DNA of 64,000 nucleotides from Pontibacillus yanchengensis Y32 (GTDB lineage Bacteria; Bacillota; Bacilli; Bacillales; BH030062), in NCBI RefSeq assembly GCF_000770635.1, contig NZ_AVBF01000004.1:1-64000 (forward strand), in the 5' to 3' direction. A program made the position numbers and the translations under genes. The notes under the pieces were generated by a model. It searched no databases, was not told the DNA's origin, and saw nothing but the letters and a program-made list of their open reading frames with translations. This document shows positions 19,554-28,710 of this stretch, in pieces. Position 1 is the stretch's first letter, and every line of letters starts with the position of its first letter.

Positions 19554-21692
19554 TTATGCCGATTTATCCTCTTTTTCATCTCCAAAAATCGAGCGTGCTA
19601 AGATTTCGGCGATGTCGTTGGTGCTGACGGTTTCTTCTACTTCTTTCGCTTTTGTACCATCACTCAACATCGTTAAGCAGTATGGACAACCACTTGAAAT
19701 CGTTGTTGGAGAAACATTTAATGCTTGCTCGGTACGGGCTTCGTTGATACGGTTACCGGACTTTTCTTCCATCCACATCATACCGCCACCGGCACCGCAA
19801 CACATGCCGTTTTGTCGATTACGCTGCATTTCGACGACGTTTACACCTGGAATCATCTTCAGAATATCACGAGGTGGCTCATACACTTCGTTGTAGCGAC
19901 CTAGGTAACAAGAATCGTGATAGGTAATCGTTTCATTTACATCGTATTTTGGCTGTAATTTGCCCTCTTTCACAAGTTCGGCTAATAGTTCTGTATGGTG
20001 ATATACTTCCCCTTCAAAGCCGAAGTCAGGGTATTCTCGTTTGAACACATTATATGCGTGAGGGTCAATCGTTACGATTTTTTTCACGCCATGCTTTTCA
20101 AAATCTTTAATGTTCTTCTCAGCAAGCTCTTGGAATAAAAACTCATTCCCAATACGGCGTGCTGTGTCACCAGAGTTACGTTCTTTGTTTCCTAGAATGG
20201 CGAACTTAACGCCTGCTTTGTTCATAAGCTTGGCAAAAGACATGGCAATCTTTTGGCTACGGTTATCGTAAGAGCCCATGGAGCTTACCCAGAATAGGTA
20301 TTCGAACTCTTCGCCTTCTTTCTCAAGCTCCTTAACCGTTGGTATGCGAACGCTTTCATCTTCGTCCTTCCAATTTTCACGTTCCTTCTTAGACAGCCCC
20401 CAAGGGTTACCTTGACGCTCAATGTTCATCATGGCACGCTGTGCTTCCTGATCCATCTTACCTTCTGTTAAAACTAAATAACGGCGAAGGTCGATGATTT
20501 TATCTACGTGCTCATTCATAACAGGACAAGCATCTTCACAGTTACGACATGTCGTACAGCCCCATATTTCTTCTTCAGTGATGACATCGCCAATTAAGGT
20601 AGTGCTTTCTACATTTTCTAAGCTAGCTGCTGTTTCTTGTTGGCCTTGGCCTTGAGCGGCTCGAGCCATTTGTGCTAGCTGATTTCCTTCTGTATTGGAG
20701 AATGCACCCGCTGGAACCCATGGGGATTGACCTGTGACAGCTGCACCTTTTTCTGTTAAGTGATCACGAAGGCGAATGATTAAGTCCATCGGAGATAGCA
20801 TTTTTCCAGTACCTGTAGCCGGACAGACATTGGTACAACGACCACACTCTACACATGCATAAAGGTCAATCATTTGTAGATACGTGAAGTCTTCAATCTT
20901 TCCTGCTCCGAATGTTACGTTTTCTTCATCTTCTTCTTCTAAATCAAAATTAATCTTCTCTAACTTACCAGTGCGCTTGTCCTGGTTCATGAATACGTTT
21001 ACAGGACCGGCTAATAAGTGAGCGTGTTTAGACTGAGGTACATACACTAGGAACGTTAGTAAAATTAGTAGGTGCACCCACCAGCTTAAGAAGAATACAA
21101 CAGCAGCTGCGGTACTTCCCATCCAGCCAAATGCGGCAGCAATTGCGGAAGCTACTGGTTCTGTCCATGTTCCTTCTTCCCCGTGCCAGATAAGCTCCAT
21201 TCCATTACCAATAAGTACGGAGAGCATTAACCCGCCAATAAAAATAAGTACAAGACCCGCTTTGAAGGATCGTTTCAAACGAACAAGCTTTTCTATATAA
21301 CGACGATAAAACGCCCAAATGACGGCAACCACGATCATTAGCGTTACAAGCTCTTGGAAAAAAACAAATCCAGAATATAATGGACCAAATGGTAAGTGAG
21401 ATCCCGGCGCCAATCCTTTTACGATAAAATCAATAGCACCAAACTGAACTAGAATAAATCCATAGAACATCATGACGTGAATCGCGCCTGATTTTTTATC
21501 CTTTATCAATTTTTTCTGACCAAAAACGTACACGATTAAGTCATTCACACGTTTTTTCAGTTGTAAATCAAAGTCAATCTTTTGCCCTAACTGAATATAC
21601 GCGATTCTGGTTCGCACTACTCGAACGAATAGATAGAGTGCATAAACCGTAATTGCTACAAACAAAACCCAGTTCACCAACAGCAAACCCAT
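19554..21692 (-). CDS. fadF: FadF-like iron-sulfur membrane oxidoreductase
   Basis: Probable ETF:menaquinone oxidoreductase-type protein passing electrons from acyl-CoA dehydrogenases to the respiratory chain. The 712 residues start with several membrane helices (about 1-230), followed by two 4Fe-4S motifs, CVECGRCTNVCP (about 277-288) and CTTCRNCEDACP (about 377-388), and two CCG domains (DSCYLGRYNEVY about 592; MCCGAGGG about 628). This is the heterodisulfide-reductase-like layout of B. subtilis YwjF. ATG with GGAGGGGG. It is transcribed separately, upstream of the thiolase operon and with its own palindromic site. Confidence 0.92.
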   Translation of the reverse strand: MGLLLVNWVLFVAITVYALYLFVRVVRTRIAYIQLGQKIDFDLQLKKRVNDLIVYVFGQKKLIKDKKSGAIHVMMFYGFILVQFGAIDFIVKGLAPGSHLPFGPLYSGFVFFQELVTLMIVVAVIWAFYRRYIEKLVRLKRSFKAGLVLIFIGGLMLSVLIGNGMELIWHGEEGTWTEPVASAIAAAFGWMGSTAAAVVFFLSWWVHLLILLTFLVYVPQSKHAHLLAGPVNVFMNQDKRTGKLEKINFDLEEEDEENVTFGAGKIEDFTYLQMIDLYACVECGRCTNVCPATGTGKMLSPMDLIIRLRDHLTEKGAAVTGQSPWVPAGAFSNTEGNQLAQMARAAQGQGQQETAASLENVESTTLIGDVITEEEIWGCTTCRNCEDACPVMNEHVDKIIDLRRYLVLTEGKMDQEAQRAMMNIERQGNPWGLSKKERENWKDEDESVRIPTVKELEKEGEEFEYLFWVSSMGSYDNRSQKIAMSFAKLMNKAGVKFAILGNKERNSGDTARRIGNEFLFQELAEKNIKDFEKHGVKKIVTIDPHAYNVFKREYPDFGFEGEVYHHTELLAELVKEGKLQPKYDVNETITYHDSCYLGRYNEVYEPPRDILKMIPGVNVVEMQRNRQNGMCCGAGGGMMWMEEKSGNRINEARTEQALNVSPTTISSGCPYCLTMLSDGTKAKEVEETVSTNDIAEILARSIFGDEKEDKSA

Positions 21693-21798
21693 CTTCCTTC
21701 CCCCTCCATATTTCTTTAGTTAAACCCCGATGTACCTTCCACCATAAAATCGTTCCAACAACAAAAATTTTCTGAATTCTATACTTTAATATTAATAA

Positions 21799-21812
21799 TG
21801 AATGAACATTCA
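21799..21812. promoter_or_regulatory. Palindromic candidate operator upstream of fadF
   Basis: TGAATGAACATTCA, a perfect 6-bp inverted repeat around AA, 107 bp before fadF. It resembles half of the B. subtilis FadR box (TGAATGA...TCATTCA) but with a shorter centre, and shares TGANYGNNCRNTCA with the site at 19481-19500. Confidence 0.5.
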
Positions 21813-21922
21813 GTCAACAACTTTCCTACATAATTTCATGTTGATAATTTACCAATTCAGGGAATGCTAGTAGAGTATATCTTTAGAAAGGTTCTTATAG
21901 CGCGGAAAGGAGACGCTCTCAT

Positions 21923-23116
21923 TTGTACGTACTTATTGTAATTATATCGATTATTTTTTTCCTAGCAGTTCTACTTTTCTTAGATTATCAATTAGGAAAA
22001 CGAAACCATATTAAGAACCTTCGATTTTTAGACTTCGAACCTACAACAGGAGATTATAACCTGTACACAAACGGTAATCAGTTGTTTACTGATTTGTTCG
22101 AGGACCTTCGAAATGCCAAGCAGCAAATCAACGTCATGTTTTTCATCGTGAAAAATGATGATATAAGTCATGAACTGCTTGAATTGTTAAAAAAGAAGGC
22201 CCGAGAAGGGGTGCGAGTTCGGTTAATGGTGGATCGAATTGGAAGCTTTCGAATCAACAAGGCTACCATTAAGCAATTGGAACAAGCAGGGATAGAATTC
22301 ACATTTTCTTCTACTCCGAAGCTTCCATACCTGTATTACCGAATTCAACGGAGAAACCACCGAAAAATCACCATCATCGATGATGAAATAGGATATGTTG
22401 GTGGCTATAATATGGGTCGTGAATATTTAGGACGTGACGCGGAGCTAGGCAACTGGCGCGATTATCATCTAAGGTTGGTTGGACATGTAGTGAAGGATCT
22501 GCAGCTTACATTTTTTGATGATTGGTATCTAAATACTGGTGAAAAGTATGACAACATCTCAGAACCTACAACAGAAGGAAATAAAGAAGTAGAAATAACG
22601 TCAACAGATGGTGGGCAACTGGAAGATGTGTTTATGACGTTGATTCAACAAGCTAAGGATGAAATTTTTATCGGAACACCATACTTCATCCCAAGCGAAC
22701 GGTTGATGAAGGCTCTACTTGAGGCAATGGACCGTGGTGTAGATGTAAAAGTTATTGTTCCTATGAAAGCCGACCACCTTTTTGTGAAAGAAGCCGGTCT
22801 TCCCTACTTGTCCAGAGTCCGGAAAGCTGGCGGTGAAGTCTTCTTTTTTGATTTAGGCTTTTATCATGCCAAGGTTATTATTATCGATCAAGAACTATGT
22901 GACATTGGTACTGCCAATTTTGACCGAAGAAGCTTGTTTTTAAACAAGGAAGTCAATACGCTTATCTTCAATAAACGCTTTGTCGTTGATTTAAGGCTAG
23001 CCTTCTTGCGCGATGTTCAAGATAGCCAACCGTTTGATGACCATTACACTCAATTATTTAATTTTGGGACAAAAATTCGGATAGGGTTAGCTTATTTAGT
23101 ACGGCCTTTGTTGTAG
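21923..23116 (+). CDS. clsB: Cardiolipin synthase-like phospholipase D protein (YwjE/ClsB)
   Basis: Membrane enzyme condensing phosphatidylglycerol to cardiolipin. The 397-residue protein has one N-terminal membrane helix (about 2-24) and two HKD motifs: HRKITIIDD (about 149) and YHAKVIIID (about 315) followed by GTANFDRRS. Starts at TTG with AAAGGAG 10 bp upstream; no better ATG is in frame. It is in the B. subtilis ywjE position next to fadF, divergently transcribed from it. Confidence 0.9.
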   Translation: MYVLIVIISIIFFLAVLLFLDYQLGKRNHIKNLRFLDFEPTTGDYNLYTNGNQLFTDLFEDLRNAKQQINVMFFIVKNDDISHELLELLKKKAREGVRVRLMVDRIGSFRINKATIKQLEQAGIEFTFSSTPKLPYLYYRIQRRNHRKITIIDDEIGYVGGYNMGREYLGRDAELGNWRDYHLRLVGHVVKDLQLTFFDDWYLNTGEKYDNISEPTTEGNKEVEITSTDGGQLEDVFMTLIQQAKDEIFIGTPYFIPSERLMKALLEAMDRGVDVKVIVPMKADHLFVKEAGLPYLSRVRKAGGEVFFFDLGFYHAKVIIIDQELCDIGTANFDRRSLFLNKEVNTLIFNKRFVVDLRLAFLRDVQDSQPFDDHYTQLFNFGTKIRIGLAYLVRPLL

Positions 23117-23209
23117 AGACTGCTAGTAGCGCGGGTATGCAGTGCTAGGACGCTACGCGGGGCGGTCAGATTGTGGGGCTTTGGTGATGCTAGGACGCTG
23201 TGCATGCGG

Positions 23210-23320
23210 TCGCTCATATATTGCGATTGTCGCTCTTATATTAGGAATCTCGATCATATATTGCGATTGTTGCTCTTATATTCGAATTCTCGCTCATATA
23301 TTGAAAAAGTCGCTCATAAC
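23210..23320. repeat. 20-bp periodic TCGCTC array 3
   Basis: Units start at 23210, 23230, 23250, 23270, 23290 and 23310 without drift. Heptamers alternate GTCGCTC and CTCGATC/CTCGCTC; between them lie TATATT-rich runs. It is located between clsB and uvsE, both on the plus strand. Confidence 0.85.
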
Positions 23321-23393
23321 ACGCCCTCACCCTACTTCATACGGAGCAGAACCAACCCTGTTGTCAAAATGAGATGTTTAAAGGAGTATGAAA

Positions 23394-24347
23394 ATGAGAA
23401 TTCGATTTGGCTATGTCTCCCACACCCTATCTTTATGGGAGGCGGTACCTGCCAGAACATTAACATTTAAACGATACAAGCAATTAAGTAAAGTGGAGCG
23501 AGAAGAAAAGCTTCGTGACGTGACATTGGCGAATTTATACAATACCAAGCGGGCGCTATGGTTCAATCGAGCAGCTGAGATTCCTCTTTATCGCTTATCC
23601 TCCTCCATCGTACCACTAGCTACACATCCGGAAGTACTTTGGGACTTTCAATCTCCTTTTAAGGAGCATTGGAAAGAGATTGGACAAATCGTTAAAGACG
23701 GACAACTGCGCATCAGTTTTCATCCTAATCAGTTCACGGTGTTTACAAGCGATAAGCAGCACGTCACCGAAAACTCCGTACGAGATATGACGTATCACTA
23801 TCAAATGCTTGAAGCGATGGGGCTTGAGGATGAAGGGTTTATCAACATTCATATCGGTGGTGCTTACGGAGATAAGACCTCAGCAATGGAGCGTTTTAAA
23901 GACCAAATCCACCAGATGCCTGATGAAGTAGGAGCTCGAATGACAATCGAGAATGATGATAAAACTTATACCAGTCAAGAAACCTTGCAAGTGGCCGAGG
24001 AAAAGAACATTCCGGTTATGTTTGATTACCATCATGAGCAGGCGAATCCAAGTGAAATTCCGTATGAAGACCTTTTGGAGCGACTGTTTAACACATGGCA
24101 GCACACCGATTATCCGCCAAAAGTTCATCTATCTTCTCCTAAGAACGATAAGGAATACCGAAGCCACGCGGACCGGATCGACCTCCAATATGCTCTCCCC
24201 TTTTTGAAGGCATGCAAACAAAAAACGGATACGTTGGATGTCATGATTGAAGCAAAAGAAAAAGACCTAGCCCTCCTACAACTTGTAGAAGAGCTGGCCT
24301 CTATCCGCGGCGTAAAGCGAATCGCTGGTGGGGAAATCGAATTTTAG
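23394..24347 (+). CDS. uvsE: UV DNA damage endonuclease UvsE
   Basis: Nicks DNA 5' to UV photoproducts, starting an alternative excision repair. The 317-residue TIM-barrel protein begins RIRFGYVSHTLSLW, and carries ISFHPNQFTVF, INIHIGGAYGDK, MTIENDD and VMFDYHHE, the metal-ligand His/Glu/Asp strands of the family. Two ATGs lie close together; the second (23394) is 7 bp from AAAGGAG and preferred over 23388. Corresponds to B. subtilis ywjD. It converges with the xapX-domain gene with 3 bp between the stop codons. Confidence 0.94.
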   Translation: MRIRFGYVSHTLSLWEAVPARTLTFKRYKQLSKVEREEKLRDVTLANLYNTKRALWFNRAAEIPLYRLSSSIVPLATHPEVLWDFQSPFKEHWKEIGQIVKDGQLRISFHPNQFTVFTSDKQHVTENSVRDMTYHYQMLEAMGLEDEGFINIHIGGAYGDKTSAMERFKDQIHQMPDEVGARMTIENDDKTYTSQETLQVAEEKNIPVMFDYHHEQANPSEIPYEDLLERLFNTWQHTDYPPKVHLSSPKNDKEYRSHADRIDLQYALPFLKACKQKTDTLDVMIEAKEKDLALLQLVEELASIRGVKRIAGGEIEF

Positions 24348-24350
24348 TCT

Positions 24351-24530
24351 TTATTTGAACATAGACTCAAGCATCGGTGACACCATCGTGTACACCTTGA
24401 ATCCAGCATAAATCCCAACAATCCCCATCACCCCTGCAAGTGCTGGTGGGGCTGGGATAGGTAATTTAAATAGCGCAAACACAAATCCTACTATAAATCC
24501 TGTTATGAGTGCTAAAATGATTGTCTTCAC
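24351..24530 (-). CDS. XapX domain small membrane protein
   Basis: A 59-residue protein with two predicted membrane helices (about 3-20 and 28-47) and the XapX/DUF1427 hallmark PAPPALAGVMGIVGIYAG. Function unknown. The GTG at 24530 is 7 bp from AGAGGAGG and gives a normal family length; the frame extends upstream without a further ribosome site. It is alone on the minus strand beside the array at 24642-24830. Confidence 0.8.
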   Translation of the reverse strand: MKTIILALITGFIVGFVFALFKLPIPAPPALAGVMGIVGIYAGFKVYTMVSPMLESMFK

Positions 24531-24641
24531 TTTGTTGCCTCCTCTTTCTATGTAAGCTTCACCTACTATTGTATGCGATTTCACTAGTATCATAAATATT
24601 TTTTGTGGAGAGCGGGCTGAGATGGACGTAAAAATGGGAGC

Positions 24642-24830
24642 TCGCTCCTATTTGGAAAAAGTCGCTCCTGTTTTTTCATTCTCGCTCCTATTTCGGAGAA
24701 GTTGCTCCTGTTTTTCGATTCTCGCTCCTGATCTTAAAAAGTCGCTCCTGATTTTCCATTCTCGCTCCTAATTCCGAAAAGTTGATCCTATTTTTCGATT
24801 CACGCTCCAATTCTCCAAAAGTCGCTCAGA
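24642..24830. repeat. 20-bp periodic TCGCTC array 4 (clearest copy)
   Basis: Ten units start at 24642 and then every 20 bp exactly up to 24822. Odd units end in AAAAG or AGAAG, even units in ATTC, so the true period is 40 bp with heptamers GTCGCTC/CTCGCTC alternating. It lies just downstream of the argS terminator. Confidence 0.9.
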
Positions 24831-24837
24831 CCACCAA

Positions 24838-24882
24838 GAGCAAAAAACAGCTCCCAGCATCATACATGCTGGGAGCTTCATT
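24838..24882 (-). terminator. Terminator of argS
   Basis: Minus-strand stem AGCTCCCAGCAT/ATGCTGGGAGCT followed by GTTTTTTGCTC. Confidence 0.92.
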
Positions 24883-24886
24883 CTTT

Positions 24887-26557
24887 TTACATACGTTCTG
24901 GTGCAGATACACCAATTAACTTCAGTGCATTTTGAAGTGTTTGACGTGTTGCTTCCATTAACGCAACCCGTGCTCTCGTGCGTTCTGGCTGGTTTTCGTC
25001 GACTACTTTTTCTGCGTTGTAGAAGCTATGCAAATCAGATGCTAGGTCGAACACATATTGCGTCACGCGGTGTGGTGTGCGTTTTTGTGCTGCGTCTGCA
25101 ACGGTTTGAGGGAAGTCTCCTAGACGCTTCAGAAGTGCTTCTTCTTTTTCAGAATTTAAGTGAGATGGATCGATGTCTTCGGTAAGTTCGAAGCCTTTTT
25201 CACTTGCCTGACGAAGCATCGTGCAAATACGCGCATGTGCGTATTGTACATAAAAGACAGGGTTGTCATTGGATTCAGATTTCGCTAGATCCATATCGAA
25301 GTCTAGATGAGAATCGCTGGAACGCATAACGAAGAAGTAGCGCATCGCATCAATGCCGACCTCTTCCATTAGTTCACGAAGCGTAACGGCTTTACCTGTA
25401 CGCTTACTCATTTTCACTTTTTCGCCGTCCTGGAACAGGTTAACCATTTGGATAATTTCCACTTCTAGCGTATCTTCATCATAACCTAGAGCCTGGATAG
25501 CAGCCTTCATACGTGGGATGTAGCCATGGTGGTCGGCTCCCCAAATATTGATTAGCGTCTCGAAACCACGGTCCAGTTTATTTTTGTGATAAGCGATATC
25601 TGGTGTGAGGTACGTGTACGTATCATCATTCTTAATCAGCACGCGGTCTTTGTCATCACCAAAGTCCGTTGAACGGAACCATGTTGCACCGTCCTGCTCA
25701 TAGACATATCCTTTTTCACGAAGTGTTTCCACGATAGATTCTACTTTACCTTCAGTGTATAGGGATGTCTCAGAGAACCAATGATCAAATGGAACACGGT
25801 ACTCTTCTAGATCTTGTTCTATTTTGTTCAGCTCGTACTTCAAGCCGTATTCACGGAAGAAAGATAGTCGTTCATCTTCTGATTTATGCTTCCACTCGTC
25901 CCCGTACTCTTCGACGAGTTTTTCACCAAGCTCGATAATATCCTTGCCGTGGTAACCATCTTCAGGCATTGGGAAGTCGTCCCCAAGTGCTTGCATGTAA
26001 CGAGCCTCAACGGAAGTCGCCAGGTTATTAATCTGGTTTCCTGCATCATTAATATAATATTCTCGAGCTACGTTATAGCCTGCTTTTGCCATAATGTTGC
26101 ACATTGCGTCTCCAACAGAAGCTCCTCGAGCGTGTCCAAGGTGAAGTACACCTGTCGGATTCGCAGATACAAACTCAACCTGAACCTTGTGACCATTTCC
26201 AACCATGCTAGAACCATAGCTTTCGCCAGCTTTTAGGATGGTCGGAACTAAGTTAGTAAGGTATTGGTTGTCCATGAAAAAGTTAATAAACCCAGGACCT
26301 GCGATTTCCATTTTATCGATGGACGCTTTGGTTGTATCGAAATGTGCCACAATGTCTTCAGCGATTTGGCGAGGTGCTTTTCTAGCTACTTTCGCTAGTT
26401 GCATGGCCATATTGGTAGCGTAGTCGCCGTGATTTTTATCTTTTGGTTGTTCCAATACTACTGGTGGTAGCTGGCTTTCTGTTGCCAATTCAGCTTTTAA
26501 AACGGCTTGGATAATTTCATCCTTCAGCCTTTGTTCTGTTTGTTCTACAATATTCAT
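24887..26557 (-). CDS. argS: Arginyl-tRNA synthetase
   Basis: Charges tRNA-Arg. The 556-residue class I enzyme has the HIGH-like motif [12 protein letters not shown] (about 134), the [12 protein letters not shown] segment (about 368) and the C-terminal DALR-type anticodon domain ending in [12 protein letters not shown]. The ATG overlaps the stop codon of the upstream DUF1934 gene by 4 bp (ATGA), indicating translational coupling as in B. subtilis ywiB-argS. No T-box precedes it. Confidence 0.96.
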   Translation of the reverse strand: MNIVEQTEQRLKDEIIQAVLKAELATESQLPPVVLEQPKDKNHGDYATNMAMQLAKVARKAPRQIAEDIVAHFDTTKASIDKMEIAGPGFINFFMDNQYLTNLVPTILKAGESYGSSMVGNGHKVQVEFVSANPTGVLHLGHARGASVGDAMCNIMAKAGYNVAREYYINDAGNQINNLATSVEARYMQALGDDFPMPEDGYHGKDIIELGEKLVEEYGDEWKHKSEDERLSFFREYGLKYELNKIEQDLEEYRVPFDHWFSETSLYTEGKVESIVETLREKGYVYEQDGATWFRSTDFGDDKDRVLIKNDDTYTYLTPDIAYHKNKLDRGFETLINIWGADHHGYIPRMKAAIQALGYDEDTLEVEIIQMVNLFQDGEKVKMSKRTGKAVTLRELMEEVGIDAMRYFFVMRSSDSHLDFDMDLAKSESNDNPVFYVQYAHARICTMLRQASEKGFELTEDIDPSHLNSEKEEALLKRLGDFPQTVADAAQKRTPHRVTQYVFDLASDLHSFYNAEKVVDENQPERTRARVALMEATRQTLQNALKLIGVSAPERM

Positions 26558-26994
26558 GATTGGCCCTCCTCGTTATAACGTAATGATAAACGATGCCCTT
26601 GCTTGTCCTGTCCATTCATTTCTAAATCATAGCTGATCATCAGCTTACCCTTTATCTGATCGGAAGATTCCTCAAGCGAAATGGATTTCGTCGTTGTTTG
26701 CATATGAAATTTACCATAAGGATGGTAATACACATTTTCCGTTATGGCGTTCTCACGGAACACTTGATTCATACGAACGGGTCCGGTCCGACGTACAATC
26801 ACTTTGTCCGGGTGGATCGTGACTAAATTATCGATAGGTTGCTCTTCATCATGATGCTCCGTAAAACGTAAAATATAAGCATTGCCTTTATGAATAAAAT
26901 CACCTGATTCTTCTACAACAATCTCATCTGTTTGGTCTTGGTTCTTAATTTCGGTCACCAATTTAACCTGTATCGGCGTGCGTTCATCTGACAA
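26554..26994 (-). CDS. ywiB: DUF1934 beta-barrel protein (YwiB)
   Basis: Cytosolic lipocalin-like protein of unknown function, conserved immediately upstream of argS in Bacillaceae. Segments [28 protein letters not shown] and [12 protein letters not shown] match YwiB. The frame can start at GTG 27006, but that overlaps the ribosome site GAGGTGA; the TTG at 26994 sits 8 bp from it and gives a family-like N terminus (146 residues). Start choice is moderate, identity firm. Confidence 0.85.
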   Translation of the reverse strand: MSDERTPIQVKLVTEIKNQDQTDEIVVEESGDFIHKGNAYILRFTEHHDEEQPIDNLVTIHPDKVIVRRTGPVRMNQVFRENAITENVYYHPYGKFHMQTTTKSISLEESSDQIKGKLMISYDLEMNGQDKQGHRLSLRYNEEGQS

Positions 26995-27236
26995 TTCGGA
27001 TGTCACCTCTTTTTACGATTTGCAAACGTACAATGTCCTTAACTTAACCATTATAAGAATTCCACGTCAAAAATACAATAGATGGAGGTTAGGTAGTAGC
27101 TTGTAAATGATGGTTTTTGCTTTAATGGATTAAATGAATAGCTTACATTATTCCATAATCGATGTATAATCTTGAAGACTTGGATTCGAGATGAATTGGA
27201 TTTCTGTTGATTGGGTGAGAGAAAAAGATGGGCTCT

Positions 27237-27526
27237 GGAGCGACTTTTCCTGAATTCGGAGCGAGTTTCAAAAAATAGGAGCAACTTTCGAAATATTGGA
27301 GCGAGAATTCAGATATGGGATCAACTTGTAAAAAATAGGAGCGACCGCGATTTTTGCGACGTTCAACTCACTGGCTGGGGCCGGATGTGCGCACGGGTGC
27401 CATGGAACCCTTTGCGAGCGAGTTTTCGAAATTAGGAGCAAGTTTCTGAATATAGGAGCGACTTTTTGATTTTTGGAGCGACTCTCGCCAAATTCCGAGC
27501 AACTTTTCCAAAATAGGAGCGACCCG
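27237..27526. repeat. 20-bp periodic array 5 (two blocks, minus orientation)
   Basis: GGAGCGAC-type units at 27237, 27258, 27278, 27298, 27318, 27338, then a second block at about 27435, 27455, 27475, 27496 and 27516. The final base of the heptamer alternates C and G in the first block. The blocks are separated by about 90 bp of GC-rich sequence. Located between ywiB and the first AimR-like gene. Confidence 0.85.
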
Positions 27527-27591
27527 CCCCACTTCCCCTTCCTGCCCATGTTTCCGTTCCTCCCAAAACAGCTAAGGCTCAAAAATAAATA

Positions 27592-27622
27592 ACGGCTCGC
27601 TCCAATAAGCTAGCCGTTTTGA
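27592..27622 (-). terminator. Terminator of AimR-like gene 1
   Basis: Minus-strand AACGGCT...AGCCGTT stem followed by ATTTATTTTTGAG; it includes the stop codon of the AimR-like gene at 27610. Confidence 0.7.
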
Positions 27623-28701
27623 TAGTAGGTATGTTGTTGTAGTTTTTGTAATTCTCGCAAGGGTAATCTTGCGAAAAAGTAATCGCTTTGCTCGTTTAAG
27701 AGGCGATAATGGGCTTTTTGTAGATATAGTTTGTTTTGGGTGGCTTTTCCTAAGTAATATTGCTGAAATGGGGTGAGTTCTTCAAAGCTTTCTAGTATTT
27801 CGATGCCTGTTTCCACATCTCCATTAACAATCGCCACGTGGGCTTTTTCTGGAAGGTACGATGTTTCAATGCCTTCTGCCCTTTCATTCACTGCTGCAAT
27901 AAACGGGATGGTTCGACTTTCTATTAATTGTGTGGAAAAGCTGTCGTTGCGTCGTTTTGCAATCGAACGTGCTTCGTTGATATGAAACATTGCTTGTTCA
28001 TAGCTCTCAAACACATAGGTTTCCGCAAGCTGTATGTGCATTTGTGTTTTTTTAAAGAGATTATTCGATCGATTGATAAACGTGTACGCATATTTTCGTC
28101 CAATTAATAGCTCATTTCTGCGCCAATGATATTGAAACACTAATTCATAATAACGATCGGTAAACATGTCTTGTAAAAAGCTCTGTCCCATCCGCTCTAG
28201 ATGGGATTGAATTTGCTCCAAATACGCTCCCAGCTTTCCAAATTGATGCAATTCAAAATATGCATAAATCATTAGGAACGTAGCTAAACATTGTAAATCC
28301 GGGTCCATGAAGCCTTTCTTCTTCACCTTATCCATGTATTCATATGGGTCAGGTCTATTTTTCAGACGATCCAACATGACGCCATAAATCCACGCCCATT
28401 GGTGATTTATTGGATTTTCAGATTGATGATTTTTTTCAATCAAAGAAGGCAACTCTGTAAAAAAACCATTCCAGTACAAGAACTCAAGACCTAAACGTTT
28501 ATTCTCATCACACGTGGTTATAAAACAATACTGCTTCACTAAATGTATGGCTTGGGTCTCTTCATACAATACAAACAGAATCTTGTTCATATGATATAAG
28601 GACATATCAAATTTCCCGTTGGTTACTTGCTTTAACCTGCTATAATCCTGGTGAGTAACCTGTTCATCCTCATCTATAAAGTTTTGTTCGTTATTTGTCA
28701 T
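27610..28701 (-). CDS. AimR-like TPR peptide-sensor protein, paralogue 1
   Basis: A 363-residue all-helical protein resembling the phage arbitrium receptor AimR: the stretches RLGLEFLYWNGFFTELPSLI, YYLGKATQNKLYLQKAHYRL and FFARLPLRELQKL line up with the TPR region and C-terminal signature of SPbeta AimR (ALEYADANMFF, YYLKGRLEQN, FLIRLPLLELEKM). The roughly 30 residues before the first repeat (MTNNEQNFIDEDEQVT) show no helix-turn-helix. The ATG at 28701 is 6 bp from AGGTGG, which overlaps the stop of paralogue 2; the genes are translationally coupled. No phage genes surround it. It probably binds a short peptide; output unknown. Confidence 0.75.
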   Translation of the reverse strand: MTNNEQNFIDEDEQVTHQDYSRLKQVTNGKFDMSLYHMNKILFVLYEETQAIHLVKQYCFITTCDENKRLGLEFLYWNGFFTELPSLIEKNHQSENPINHQWAWIYGVMLDRLKNRPDPYEYMDKVKKKGFMDPDLQCLATFLMIYAYFELHQFGKLGAYLEQIQSHLERMGQSFLQDMFTDRYYELVFQYHWRRNELLIGRKYAYTFINRSNNLFKKTQMHIQLAETYVFESYEQAMFHINEARSIAKRRNDSFSTQLIESRTIPFIAAVNERAEGIETSYLPEKAHVAIVNGDVETGIEILESFEELTPFQQYYLGKATQNKLYLQKAHYRLLNEQSDYFFARLPLRELQKLQQHTYYQNG

Positions 28702-28710
28702 CGTAACCAC

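Noticed and set aside
24642-24830. CRISPR array
   Set aside because: Units are 20 bp with no unique spacers between repeats, and no cas genes are in the window.
26995-27236. T-box or riboswitch ahead of ywiB-argS
   Set aside because: No T-box sequence or specifier-like stem seen upstream; only AT-rich sequence.
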